Assembly (NCBI GenBank): GCA_034428935.1
Contig: DAOUHB010000211.1
Location: 1-49,311 of the forward strand
DNA from: JAAYZQ01 sp034428935
GTDB taxonomy: Bacteria; Chloroflexota; Anaerolineae; JAAYZQ01
Reading direction: 5' to 3'
Length of the DNA: 49,311 bases
Positions 17,496-26,459 of the stretch are shown piece after piece (within the stretch, counting starts at the first letter, position 1; every line of letters starts with the position of its first letter). Position numbers and translations under genes: made by a program. Under the pieces are notes generated by a model. The model saw only the letters and a program-made list of their open reading frames with translations. It ran no database searches and was not told the DNA's origin.

Positions 17496-17993
17496 CTACC
17501 TCTCCAACCGCGACTTGGCCAGGACGATGGCCCCCACGATGGCCACCAGCAGCAGCACGGCGGCCATCTCAAAGGGGACCACGTAGGCGGTCAGGAGCGC
17601 ACTGCCGATGGCCCGCACCGAGCCGGCCATCCCCGGCGCCGCGGCCGGCCCCTGCCCGGTCTCCAGGAAGGCCCAGGCGATGCCGGCCAGCAAGAGCACG
17701 GCCAGCAACCCGCCCACGACCCGCTGCACACGGCGCAGGTCGGGCAGCTCCTCGGCCCGCTCCACGCCCAGGAGCATGACCACGAACAGGAACAGGACCA
17801 CCACCGCCCCGGCATAGATGAGCACCTGCACCAGCGCCACGAACTGGGCGTTGAGCAGGATGTACAGGCCCGCGAGGCAGCAAAAGTGCACCAGCAGGAA
17901 CAACGCGCTGCGCACCGCGCTCCTCTGGCCCACCACGCCCAGGCCCGCCCCCACGGCCACCACGGCCAGCACCCAGAAGATCACCATCTCCAT
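17496..17993 (-). CDS. nuoJ: NADH-quinone oxidoreductase subunit J
   Basis: A 165-residue, five-helix membrane subunit of complex I. The segment 'VLIYAGAVVVLFLFVVMLLG' contains the conserved helix-3 region with the pi-bulge of NuoJ/ND6. ATG 17993 starts the family-typical N-terminus 'MEMVIFWVLA'. The extended frame upstream overlaps nuoI and is not conserved. Confidence 0.95.
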   Translation of the reverse strand: MEMVIFWVLAVVAVGAGLGVVGQRSAVRSALFLLVHFCCLAGLYILLNAQFVALVQVLIYAGAVVVLFLFVVMLLGVERAEELPDLRRVQRVVGGLLAVLLLAGIAWAFLETGQGPAAAPGMAGSVRAIGSALLTAYVVPFEMAAVLLLVAIVGAIVLAKSRLER

Positions 17994-18000
17994 GCCCGGT

Positions 18001-18537
18001 TCACTCCCGCGATCCCGTCGCCGGCACCTGCTGGTCGTCCCGCAGCACTGCCCGCGGCCCGGCCGCACCGTCCCGATGGTCCGGCGTCGGGAGCTCCAGC
18101 AGCCGGTCCTGGGTATAGATCAGCTTCTCGCGCTGATAGTCCGCCAGGGCAAATTCCCGGCGCATGACGATGGCCCCCGTGGGGCAGGCCTCTTCGCAAT
18201 AGCCGCAGAACATGCAGCGCAGCAGGTTGATCTCATAGATCTCGGCGTAGCGCTCGCCGGGCGAGCGCCGCACCCCGTCCTTGTTTTCGCCCGCCTGGAC
18301 ATAGATGCACTGCGTGGGGCAATAGGCTGCGCACAGCGCGCAGCCGATGCAGCGCTCCAACCCCTCGTACGGCCCATCCTCGTAGCGCAGCAATTGGTGC
18401 CTCCCCCGGAAGCGCGGGTAGAGCTGCACTGGCTCGTCGGGATACTGCACCGTGACAGGCCGCGAGAAAAAGTATCGCAGGGTCAGGCCCATGGACCGCA
18501 GGACCTGCCACAAGCCCAGAATAGAATCTCTCAGCAT
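18001..18537 (-). CDS. nuoI: NADH-quinone oxidoreductase subunit I (2x[4Fe-4S])
   Basis: A 178-residue peripheral-arm subunit carrying two [4Fe-4S] clusters (N6a and N6b) that pass electrons toward the quinone site. The ligand motifs are 'CIGCALCAAYCP' and 'CMFCGYCEEACP'. An N-terminal amphipathic region (LGLWQVLRSMGLTLRYFF) contacts the membrane subunit NuoH. The ATG at 18537 has a GGAAGG site just upstream. The C-terminal tail after about residue 140 is Pro/Arg-rich and not family-typical. It lies 24 bases after nuoH. Confidence 0.96.
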   Translation of the reverse strand: MLRDSILGLWQVLRSMGLTLRYFFSRPVTVQYPDEPVQLYPRFRGRHQLLRYEDGPYEGLERCIGCALCAAYCPTQCIYVQAGENKDGVRRSPGERYAEIYEINLLRCMFCGYCEEACPTGAIVMRREFALADYQREKLIYTQDRLLELPTPDHRDGAAGPRAVLRDDQQVPATGSRE

Positions 18538-18561
18538 CCTTCCTTCCTCACATCGGGGCCG

Positions 18562-19569
18562 CTACAGCAGGGCCACTACCACCGCCGTGGCCAGCAGGTT
18601 GGCCAGGGCCAGGGGCAGCATGAACTTCCAGGCAAAGCGCATGAACTTGTCAAAGCGCACCCGGGGCGTGCTGGCCCGCACCCAGACGTAGAGAAACAGT
18701 ACCAGCAACACTTTGGCCACGAACAGGGCAACGCCTGCCAGGGGGTGCAGGTCCGAGATGACCGCCGGCCACTTCCAGCCCCCCAGGAAGACAGTGGCGA
18801 CGATGGCGCTGTTGACCACCATGGCCGTGTACTCGGCGATAAAGTAGAGGGCAAACTTGATGCCGCCGTACTCGGTCATAAAGCCCGAGATCAGCTCGTT
18901 CTCGGCCTCGGGCAGGTCAAAGGGCGAGCGATTGCTCTCGGCCAGGATGGCGATGAAAAAGATGAGAAAGCCCACGGGCTGCAGGACAATGAGAGGCCAC
19001 GTGCCCTGTTGGGCCACGATCTCGCGCAGGTTCAGGCTCCCGGCGATGAGCACCACCGCCAGCAGCGCGACCCCCAGGGGCAGCTCGTAGCTGATCATCT
19101 GCGCCGCCGCCCGCAGGGCGCCCAGGAGCGAGTACTTGTTGTTCGACGACCAGCCCCCAAGGACAATGCCATAGCTGCCCAGCCCGGCCACGGCGAGCAA
19201 GAAGATGAGCCCCACCTCGATGTCCCCGATCCAGAGCCCCACCTGCCGGCCAAAGAGGTCCACCTCCGGCCCGAAGGGAATGACGGCAAAGGTGATGAGC
19301 ACCGCCGCGAACGAGATGCCCGGCGCCATGATATAGATCCAACGGTCCGCATGGGCGGGCACGATCTCTTCTTTGAAGATGGCCTTTACGGCGTCGGCCA
19401 GGGGCTGCAAGATGCCAAAGGGCCCGGCGCGGTTGGGTCCGTAGCGCACGTGAAACCGGGCGCAGATCTTGCGCTCGCCCCAGGTCATGTAGGCCCCCGC
19501 GGCGAGCAGGGCCACGACCACCAGGACCGCCTTGACGAGGGGGATCCAGAAGCTACCGACCCAGTCCAC
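18562..19569 (-). CDS. nuoH: NADH-quinone oxidoreductase subunit H
   Basis: A 335-residue membrane subunit that with NuoB and NuoD forms the quinone chamber. The first cytosolic loop has 'RYGPNRAGPFGILQPLADAV' and the later loop has 'PFDLPEAENELISGFMTEYG', both hallmark NuoH motifs with the acidic residues of the E-channel. The start is GTG 19569 with GGAGGGG just upstream. The usual length is kept. The gap of 84 bases to nuoG is the largest within the operon apart from the one before nuoF and holds nothing obvious. Confidence 0.96.
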   Translation of the reverse strand: MDWVGSFWIPLVKAVLVVVALLAAGAYMTWGERKICARFHVRYGPNRAGPFGILQPLADAVKAIFKEEIVPAHADRWIYIMAPGISFAAVLITFAVIPFGPEVDLFGRQVGLWIGDIEVGLIFLLAVAGLGSYGIVLGGWSSNNKYSLLGALRAAAQMISYELPLGVALLAVVLIAGSLNLREIVAQQGTWPLIVLQPVGFLIFFIAILAESNRSPFDLPEAENELISGFMTEYGGIKFALYFIAEYTAMVVNSAIVATVFLGGWKWPAVISDLHPLAGVALFVAKVLLVLFLYVWVRASTPRVRFDKFMRFAWKFMLPLALANLLATAVVVALL

Positions 19570-19653
19570 GGTCCCCTCCCTGCATTGGGCAGCCGCGAGG
19601 GCCGCCCGTACAAGGCATCGGCCCGGCCTGGCTGCGGGGTATCTCGAAGCCTC

Positions 19654-22263
19654 TCATCGGCCTCCCTCTCTTGCGATGCTTACCCGCGGCAGAACGCCGC
19701 AGGCCTCGAACAGCGCGCTGGCCGGCACGTCGCCGGCGTCCGCGGCGATGGCGGCCGTGCCGGGCACGATCTCCTCGCTCACCTCCAGCCTGCCGGCCCA
19801 CCGCCCGGCCGCCGAGGAAACCGACACCTGGTCGCCGGCTTCCAGGCCCAGTCGCCGGGCATCGTCGGGGTGCACCCGCACGCAGGGCGCAGGTACCACC
19901 CGCTGAATCCGCTCCGCGCGGCTGAGGAGCACGCCCCGGTCATACAGGAGCCGCTCGGGAACGAGGACCAACTGCCTGTCGACGTCGCGGGCGGGCAGCC
20001 CCGCGTCCACGGGCACAAAGGCCCGCCGTCCGGCCCGGGGCGGGGCGGCCGGCTGCCACCCTCCGGGGTCGATGGCCAGCCCGTCCAGGGCCCCCAACGC
20101 CGGCAGGACGCGGGCCATCTCGGCCAGGACGTCGCCCGCCGAGGAAAAGGCCCAGGCCCGCTGGCTCTTGGGCCGCACCAGCCTCCTGGCGGCCTCGGCC
20201 AGGATCCACCAGTCGGGCCGCGCCTCGCCGGGCGCATAGCGGGCCGCCCGGATGGCCTGCACGCGGCCGGTCATGTTCGTGAAAGTGCCGTCCACCTCGG
20301 CGAAACTGGCCGCCGGCAGGACGATGTCGGCGAGCCGCGCCGTGTCCGTCAGGAACAGGTCCTGGACCACCAGGAAGGGGATCCGCTCCAGCGAGCCGGC
20401 GGCGCCGTGGCAGTCGCGGACCGGATCGGCGCCCATGATCCACAGGGCCTTCAGGCTGCCCTGCTGCCCGGCAGCCATCATCTCCTCAAAGCCGAGGCCC
20501 GCGGCGGGCGAGAGCTTGCCTCCCCAGAAGCTGGCCAGCCGGCTGCGCACCTTCTGGTCGGCCAGGGGCTGCTGCCCGGGAAAGAGGTCGGGCACGGCGC
20601 CCATCTGCATGGCGCCCACGGCGTTGTTGTCCCGCGGCACAAAGGCCGCCTCGACGCCGCCCAGGAGAAGCGCCAGGTTCTCCACGACGGCGATGGCTTC
20701 CGCCTCCCGCTCGCGGCCCTCCTCGCTGGCGGTCAGGGGCCAGTTGGGGCCATAGAGCACGATGGGCTGCCTGGCACCTGCCAGCAGGCGGGCGGCTTCC
20801 AGGAGCGACGCGGCCGGCGTGCCGGCGGCCCCTTCCACGGCCTCGGGCCGGTAGCGCTCCAGCCCGGCCCGCAGCTCCTCCAGGTTCAAGGAGCGCTGGA
20901 GCCGGCTCCCCACGCCAGCCTCGACGAGGGCACGCGTCAGGCCCTGGACCGCGACCAGGCCACTGCCCGGCCGGTAGCCGATCCATTGGGCGCCAAACTT
21001 GACCAGCTCGATCTGCCACGGGTTGAGGGCCAATATCCGGGCCCCGTGGCGCAGCAGGCCCTTTTTCAGCCACAGCTCCACCAGGGGCGCCTCGGTGCTG
21101 GGATCAAAACCGGCCAGGAGCACGACGTCCTTCTGCTCCAGGGCAGGCAGGGCCGACAGCAGCGCCGCGCCCGCCGGCACCCGCCCCAGGTGGTCGACGT
21201 TGTTGCTGCCCAGCGCCGCCCGAAAGAGGCGCTGGAGGAGATAGTTGGCCTCGTTGGTGGCCCGGGTAGAGGCGATGCCGCCGATGGCCTGTGGCCCGTC
21301 CTGGGCCAGGGCCTCTTGCATGCGCCGGGCGATGAGCGCCAGGGCCTCGTCCCACGCAGCCGGGCGCAACTGCCCGTCCTCGCGGATGAGGGGCGTTTGG
21401 AGCCGGTCGGGATGGTCCACGAAGCCGTGGCCAAACCGGCCGCGGTCGCAGAGCCAGGCATCGTTGACCTGCATGTTCTCCCGCGGCGTGATGCGCCGCA
21501 GCTCATTGTTCTTGACGCCCAGCACGACGTTGCAGCCCACGGCGCACAGCGGGCAGACGCTGGCCTGGTTCTCCAGCTCCCAGGGCCGCGCCTCGAAGCG
21601 AAAGACGCGGCTGGTCAGAGCGCCGACGGGGCAGACGTCGATGGTGTTGCCCTGCCACTTGCTGGTCATCCCTGGCGCCGCCCGCCCGGGCAGGTGAGGC
21701 CGGTCCTCGTAGGTGGACAGGCGCGTGTCGGCGCCCCGTCCAAAGAGGTCCAGCTCGTGGTCGCCGGCCCACTCGTCCAGGAAGCGGATGCACCGCCAGC
21801 AGAGGACGCAGCGCTCCTGGTCGACGACGATAAACTCGCTCAAGGGATGGCGCTTGAGCTTGTGGCGCTTTTCCTCGACGTAGCGGCTCCGCCCGGGCCC
21901 GTCCAGGAGGGCCTGGTCCTGCAGCGGGCACTCACCGCCCTTGTCGCACACCGGGCAGTCCAGGGGGTGGTTGGTCAGCAGGAACTCGATGTTGGCCTTG
22001 CGCGCCTTGACCGCCGCTTCCGAGGTCCACACGCGGACGACCATGCCCTCTCGCGCGGGCGTCGTGCACGAGGTCTGGAGGGCCACCGCGCCCTCGATCT
22101 CGACCAGGCACATGCGGCAGGCGCCGACGGGCACCAGCTTCTCGTGATGGCAGAAGGTGGGGATGTGCACGCCCGCCGCCGTGGCGGCCTCGTAGACCGT
22201 GCTCCCGGCGGGGCAGGTGACGGCCGCGCCGTCGATGGTCAAGTTGATCGTTTGCTCTGCCAT
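19654..22263 (-). CDS. nuoG: NADH-quinone oxidoreductase subunit G
   Basis: An 869-residue peripheral-arm subunit with a chain of iron-sulfur clusters. In order: an N-terminal [2Fe-2S] ferredoxin domain ('CHHEKLVPVGACRMC...SC'), the His-Cys [4Fe-4S] site ('HPLDCPVCDKGGECPLQD'), a further [4Fe-4S] site ('CVLCWRCIRF' with 'DVCPVGAL'), and a molybdopterin-oxidoreductase-like domain that opens with an extra 'CPLCAVGC' plus a later Cys, the optional N7 cluster. The rest is a degenerate molybdopterin fold, as in other NuoG proteins. ATG 22263 lies one base after the nuoF stop; a TTG nine bases earlier is less likely. Confidence 0.96.
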   Translation of the reverse strand: MAEQTINLTIDGAAVTCPAGSTVYEAATAAGVHIPTFCHHEKLVPVGACRMCLVEIEGAVALQTSCTTPAREGMVVRVWTSEAAVKARKANIEFLLTNHPLDCPVCDKGGECPLQDQALLDGPGRSRYVEEKRHKLKRHPLSEFIVVDQERCVLCWRCIRFLDEWAGDHELDLFGRGADTRLSTYEDRPHLPGRAAPGMTSKWQGNTIDVCPVGALTSRVFRFEARPWELENQASVCPLCAVGCNVVLGVKNNELRRITPRENMQVNDAWLCDRGRFGHGFVDHPDRLQTPLIREDGQLRPAAWDEALALIARRMQEALAQDGPQAIGGIASTRATNEANYLLQRLFRAALGSNNVDHLGRVPAGAALLSALPALEQKDVVLLAGFDPSTEAPLVELWLKKGLLRHGARILALNPWQIELVKFGAQWIGYRPGSGLVAVQGLTRALVEAGVGSRLQRSLNLEELRAGLERYRPEAVEGAAGTPAASLLEAARLLAGARQPIVLYGPNWPLTASEEGREREAEAIAVVENLALLLGGVEAAFVPRDNNAVGAMQMGAVPDLFPGQQPLADQKVRSRLASFWGGKLSPAAGLGFEEMMAAGQQGSLKALWIMGADPVRDCHGAAGSLERIPFLVVQDLFLTDTARLADIVLPAASFAEVDGTFTNMTGRVQAIRAARYAPGEARPDWWILAEAARRLVRPKSQRAWAFSSAGDVLAEMARVLPALGALDGLAIDPGGWQPAAPPRAGRRAFVPVDAGLPARDVDRQLVLVPERLLYDRGVLLSRAERIQRVVPAPCVRVHPDDARRLGLEAGDQVSVSSAAGRWAGRLEVSEEIVPGTAAIAADAGDVPASALFEACGVLPRVSIAREGGR

Positions 22264-22264
22264 G

Positions 22265-23530
22265 TCAGCCAACCATGCACCGCTTCTCGCGAATGTGGAA
22301 CTCGTACTCGTCGCGAAAGTGGGCGATGCTGCTCACCACGGGGCCCAGGGAGGCATCGCCCAGGGGGCAAAAGCTCTTGCCCGCGATATTGTCCGCGATG
22401 TCCAGGAGCAAGTCCAGGTCTTCCATGCGCCCGGCGCCTGCCTCGATGCGCCGCAGGATTTTGAACATCCAGTCGGTGCCCTCGCGGCAGGGGATACACT
22501 TGCCGCACGATTCGTGCTTGTAGAACCTGGCCAGGCGCTCGGTCAGGCGCACGATGCACGTCTTCTCGTCGATGACAATCACTCCGCCCGAACCCAGGTT
22601 CGACCCGGCCGCCAGCAGGGCCTCGTAGTCCAGGTTCGTCTCCAGGGCCAGCTGGGCGGGCAGCATGGCCGTCGACGACCCGCCCGGAATGATGACCTTC
22701 AGGGCCGCGCCATTCCTCGGCCCGCCGCACAAGCCGTCGATCAGCTCGCTCATGGGCGTCGCCAGGGGCAGCTCGTAGACGCCCGGCCGCTGGACGTGAC
22801 CCGACACGGAAAAGAGCTTCAGGCCGGGGCTCCGCTCGGTCCCCCACTGGCGGTACCAGTCGGCGCCCTGGGCCACGATGAACGGCACGTTAAAGAGGGT
22901 CTCCACGTTGTTGACCACTGTCGGCTCGCGGTAGAGACCCTGGGTCGCGGGGAAGGGCGGCTTGAGCTTGGGATGCCCTCGCTTGCCCTCCAGCGACGAC
23001 AGCAGGGCGGTCTCTTCCCCGCAGATGTAGGCGCCCGCGCCGGCCAGGATCGAGATGTCCAGGTTATAGCCGCTGCCCAGGATATTCTTTCCCAGGAAGC
23101 CCCGCTCGTAGGCCTCGGCCACGGCCTGTTGCAGGCGGCGGTAGCTCAGGCTATACTCGCCCCGGATATAGACAAAGGCATGCTCCACCTCGCAGGCAAA
23201 GCTGGAGATGGCGATGCCCTCCAGCAGCCCATGGGGGTCGTGCTCCATGAGCACCCGGTCCTTGAAGGTGCCAGGCTCGCCCTCGTCGGCGTTGCACACC
23301 AGGTAGCGGGGGTAGACGCCCCGCGGCAGAAACATCCACTTGCGCCCCGTGGGAAAGCCCGCGCCGCCGCGCCCCCGCAGTCCCGACTGGAGCACCACCT
23401 CCACAACCTCGGCGGGCTGGTACTGGCCCAGGGTGACCTCCAGCGCCTGGTAGCCGCCGCCCTGGAGATAGACGCCGATCTCGTGGGCGCCCGGCACGCC
23501 GACGTTGCGCAATAGCACGTTGCTCTGCAT
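22265..23530 (-). CDS. nuoF: NADH-quinone oxidoreductase subunit F (FMN, NADH site)
   Basis: A 421-residue subunit that oxidises NADH through FMN and holds cluster N3. The N-terminal Gly-rich stretch 'LRGRGGAGFPTGRKW' and 'CNADEGEPGTFKDR' bind FMN and NADH, and 'ESCGKCIPCREGTDWM' plus a later Cys bind the [4Fe-4S] cluster. ATG 23530 is chosen, with GGGAG five to six bases upstream. A GTG directly before it is possible. It lies downstream of an inserted ferritin-like gene rather than directly behind nuoE. Confidence 0.97.
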   Translation of the reverse strand: MQSNVLLRNVGVPGAHEIGVYLQGGGYQALEVTLGQYQPAEVVEVVLQSGLRGRGGAGFPTGRKWMFLPRGVYPRYLVCNADEGEPGTFKDRVLMEHDPHGLLEGIAISSFACEVEHAFVYIRGEYSLSYRRLQQAVAEAYERGFLGKNILGSGYNLDISILAGAGAYICGEETALLSSLEGKRGHPKLKPPFPATQGLYREPTVVNNVETLFNVPFIVAQGADWYRQWGTERSPGLKLFSVSGHVQRPGVYELPLATPMSELIDGLCGGPRNGAALKVIIPGGSSTAMLPAQLALETNLDYEALLAAGSNLGSGGVIVIDEKTCIVRLTERLARFYKHESCGKCIPCREGTDWMFKILRRIEAGAGRMEDLDLLLDIADNIAGKSFCPLGDASLGPVVSSIAHFRDEYEFHIREKRCMVG

Positions 23531-23551
23531 CACTGCTCCCGGTCCCCGGAC

Positions 23552-24055
23552 CTACTCTCCATAGAGCCCCGACCAGGCCCACGTCCCCTTGTTGCTCAGG
23601 CTAAAGAACTCGTCTTCGAGGATGCGCTGGTGCAGGCGCTCCTCGCCGGCCAGGCTCTGGAACATGGCCTGGCCTGCCGGATCGGACGTCCTCTCGGCCA
23701 GCACCACGTACTGCTCCTCGGCCGACTTCTCGTTTTCGATGGCCCTGGTCAAAACGGCGACCTCGTCCTTCAGCTCGTCCGGCAGGGCCCCGGCCGTCTC
23801 GCCCACGACGACCACGGGCGCAAAGGCGGCCATGGTTTGCATCTCGTAGGCAATGAACTGGCCGTCCTTCCGCAGCGAGTCGGCCAGCTCGGCAAGCTTC
23901 TCGTAATGATGCTGCTCAAAGGCAGCCAGCCGCCCTAATAGATCGCGGCCCCGCTCATCCTGCACGTACACGGCCGCCTGGGAGTAAAAAGCCTTGGCCT
24001 TGAGCTCGGCCTCCATGGCAATGTCCAGCGCTTCTTCCAATCCTAGTTGGGTCAT
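23552..24055 (-). CDS. Ferritin-like / rubrerythrin-family diiron protein inside the nuo operon
   Basis: A 167-residue all-helical protein. It has two ExxH metal-binding pairs, Glu47-His50 (EQHH) and Glu139-His142 (ERLH), plus Glu15/Glu17 and Glu107/Glu109/Glu113 in the other two helices. This is the four-helix-bundle diiron pattern of rubrerythrin-like ferritins. There is no C-terminal rubredoxin domain; the protein ends in the aromatic tail 'WAWSGLYGE'. ATG 24055 follows AAAGGA. It sits between nuoE and nuoF in the same direction with gaps of 35 and 21 bases, so it must be cotranscribed. A role in peroxide protection or iron supply for complex I assembly is inference. Confidence 0.82.
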   Translation of the reverse strand: MTQLGLEEALDIAMEAELKAKAFYSQAAVYVQDERGRDLLGRLAAFEQHHYEKLAELADSLRKDGQFIAYEMQTMAAFAPVVVVGETAGALPDELKDEVAVLTRAIENEKSAEEQYVVLAERTSDPAGQAMFQSLAGEERLHQRILEDEFFSLSNKGTWAWSGLYGE

Positions 24056-24090
24056 GGCTCACCGTCCTTTCTGGGTTATCTCTCGAACCC

Positions 24091-24570
24091 CTACTGGCCG
24101 TCACGCCGCAGCGCGTCCAGGATGTCGTCGACCGCGGCCTCGGTCAGGTTCTCGTAGTAGCGGTCGTCGACCTGCATCATGGGCGCCGTTCCGCACGAGC
24201 CCAGGCATTCGGCCTCAAACAGGCTGAAGAGTCCATCAGGCGTCGTCTCGCCGGGGCGAATGCCCAGCCTGGACGCCAGGTACTCCAGGATGTGTTCCGC
24301 GCCCAGGAGCGAGCATGAGATGTTGGTGCAGACGTGGATCTGATGCCGGCCCACGGGCCGCCGGTTGAACAGCGTGTAAAAGCTGGCCACCGATCCCACG
24401 GCGGTCGCGGGCAGGCCCAACAGGGCCGCCACCTCGTCGATGGCCTCGGCGGGCAGCCAGCCGCCCTGGTCCTCCTGGGCCAGGTGCAGGGCCGGGATCA
24501 CCGCCGACCGGTGGTCGGGGTATTCCTGCGCCGCCGCCAGGATCGCAGCCTTTACCTTTTCAGACAGCAA
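24091..24570 (-). CDS. nuoE: NADH-quinone oxidoreductase subunit E
   Basis: A 159-residue thioredoxin-like subunit holding the [2Fe-2S] cluster N1a next to NuoF. Four Cys ligands are seen as 'CTNISC' and 'CLGSCGTAPMM'. The start is read as TTG 24570, because GGGAGGA lies just upstream and the protein then begins 'LSEKVKAAILAAAQEYP' as in homologues. No ATG fits, and the long frame upstream overlaps nuoCD. It starts about 50 bases after nuoCD. Confidence 0.93.
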   Translation of the reverse strand: MLSEKVKAAILAAAQEYPDHRSAVIPALHLAQEDQGGWLPAEAIDEVAALLGLPATAVGSVASFYTLFNRRPVGRHQIHVCTNISCSLLGAEHILEYLASRLGIRPGETTPDGLFSLFEAECLGSCGTAPMMQVDDRYYENLTEAAVDDILDALRRDGQ

Positions 24571-24620
24571 CGATTCCTCCCACTCACACTTCCCATGGCA
24601 GATCGCACGCGCCCCACCGG

Positions 24621-26459
24621 CTACCTGTCCACCTCGCCCAGGGTGATGTCGATGCTGCCGATCATGGCCACGATGTCCGACAAGAAGCTGCCGGGAGCCA
24701 TGGCCCGCAACGCCGAGATATTGGAAAAGGACGGGCCACGGATCTTGCAGCGATAGGGCCGCGGCCCGCCGTCCGACACAAGGTAAAAGCCCAGCTCTCC
24801 TTTGGGGTTCTCCACGCTGCAATAGGCCTCGCCCGGAGGCGGCGAGAAACCCTCGGTGACCAGCTTGAAGTGGTGGATCACCGCCTCCATGCTGTGGTCC
24901 AGCTCGTCGCGGGGCGGAAGGGTGAGCTTGCGATTCGGATCCTTCACCGGTCCCGGCCCAATGCGCGCCAGCCGCTCCAGGCCCTGGCGGATGATGTGCG
25001 TGCTCTGCCGCATCTCGGCCACACGCACCTTGTAGCGCGCATAGGCGTCGCCCCCGGGCTGCGTGGGCACCTGAAAGTCGTATTGCTCGTAGCCGCAATA
25101 GGGACGGGCCTTCCGCACGTCATACGCCACGCCGCAGCCGCGCAGCAGCGGCCCGGTGCAGCCCAGGCCGATGGCCTGCCCCGCGTCGATGACCGCCACC
25201 CCCTCCAGGCGAGAGCGGTAGATGGGGTTGTTGGTGAGCATCACCTCGTACTCGTCCAGGCGCCTGTCGAACAGGTCCACGAACTCGCGGACGGACGGGG
25301 CAAAGGCCGGCGGCACGTCGCGGCGCAGCCCGCCCGTGGTAAAGTAGCTGGGCGTGATGCGCGCCCCGCACACCATCTCAAAGATATCCAGGATCTTTTC
25401 CCGGTCACGGAAGGCGTACTGCAGCAGGGCGTGGATGGTGCCCGACAGGTCCAGGGTCTGCGTGCCGATCCAGATGAGGTGGGCCGCCAGGCGTTGCAGT
25501 TCCAGGAGGATGACGCGCACCGCCTCGGCCCGGGGCGGAACCTGGGCGCCGACCAGCTTTTCCACGGCCAGGATGTACGACAGGTCGTTGGACATGCCCG
25601 CCACATAGTCCATGCGCGAAGGGTAGGTGGCGAACTGCTGGTAGGTGCGGTTCTCGGCCATCTTCTCAAAGCCCGAATGGAGGTGGCCTATGTCGGGGGC
25701 GGCATTGACGATGCGCTCCCCGTCCAGCTCGACCACCACCCGCAGCACGCCGTGGGTCGCCGGGTGCTGGGGGCCCATGTTGATGATCATGGTGTCGTCG
25801 CGGCCGCTGAACCAGGGCGGCACGTACGACTCGGCCGGGGGCGCGGGCAGCACCTGCTCCCCCAGGTGCGCCAGGGCCGGATGGTCCTGGTTGACGGTGA
25901 ATTGCACCGGCTCGCCCCCCAGGGGATAATCCTTGCGCAGGGGATGGCCCACCCAATCGACGGGCAGCATGATGCGGCGCAGCTCGGGATGGCCGCGAAA
26001 GTGGATGCCGAACAGATCGTAGGTTTCGCGCTCGTGCCAGTCGGCCGCGGGCCACACCGAGCTCACGCTGTCGACGGCGGGCGGATCGCCGGCGAGGGGT
26101 GCCTTGAGGCGCAGCCGCCGGTCGTGGCGCAGCGAGTAGAGCTCGTAAATCACCACGAAACGCGGCGCGAGCCCCAGGCTCAACCGGTCGATGGCACTCA
26201 CGAACAGGCAAAGGTCGTAGGCCAGGCCCGGCTCGTCGCGCAGGTGGCGGCAGACCTCCAGGATCTGCGCCGCCTCTACGACGAGCACGGCGTCGCCGTA
26301 GCCTTTGTCCCCGCGGTCGAGCAGGGCGCTGTCGTCCGCCAGCATCGCCTGTGGAAAGCGTTCCCTCAACTGGCTCAGTTCGTTCGCGTGCATGCCTGTC
26401 TCGGATTCCAGACCAGGGGCAGCGGGCGGCGCCGGCTGCCAGTCTCGTGAAACCGTCAT
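24621..26459 (-). CDS. nuoCD: NADH-quinone oxidoreductase fused subunit C/D
   Basis: A 612-residue fusion. Residues about 25-185 are NuoC (30-kDa subunit; 'ERETYDLFGIHFRGHPELRR', 'HPLRKDYPLGGEP'). Residues about 220-612 are NuoD (49-kDa subunit; 'MGPQHPATHGVLRVVVELDG', 'MDYVAGMSNDLSYILAVEK'). NuoD lines the quinone site with its HPATHG histidine. A short linker rich in Pro joins them. The ATG overlaps the nuoB stop by four bases. Fused CD genes are known from enterobacteria, while separate nuoC and nuoD are the more common state. Confidence 0.96.
   Translation of the reverse strand: MTVSRDWQPAPPAAPGLESETGMHANELSQLRERFPQAMLADDSALLDRGDKGYGDAVLVVEAAQILEVCRHLRDEPGLAYDLCLFVSAIDRLSLGLAPRFVVIYELYSLRHDRRLRLKAPLAGDPPAVDSVSSVWPAADWHERETYDLFGIHFRGHPELRRIMLPVDWVGHPLRKDYPLGGEPVQFTVNQDHPALAHLGEQVLPAPPAESYVPPWFSGRDDTMIINMGPQHPATHGVLRVVVELDGERIVNAAPDIGHLHSGFEKMAENRTYQQFATYPSRMDYVAGMSNDLSYILAVEKLVGAQVPPRAEAVRVILLELQRLAAHLIWIGTQTLDLSGTIHALLQYAFRDREKILDIFEMVCGARITPSYFTTGGLRRDVPPAFAPSVREFVDLFDRRLDEYEVMLTNNPIYRSRLEGVAVIDAGQAIGLGCTGPLLRGCGVAYDVRKARPYCGYEQYDFQVPTQPGGDAYARYKVRVAEMRQSTHIIRQGLERLARIGPGPVKDPNRKLTLPPRDELDHSMEAVIHHFKLVTEGFSPPPGEAYCSVENPKGELGFYLVSDGGPRPYRCKIRGPSFSNISALRAMAPGSFLSDIVAMIGSIDITLGEVDR

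Noticed and set aside
17818..22464. Very long plus-strand frame opposite nuoJ to nuoF
   Set aside because: A mirror of GC-rich coding sequence; the minus strand carries unmistakable complex I genes.
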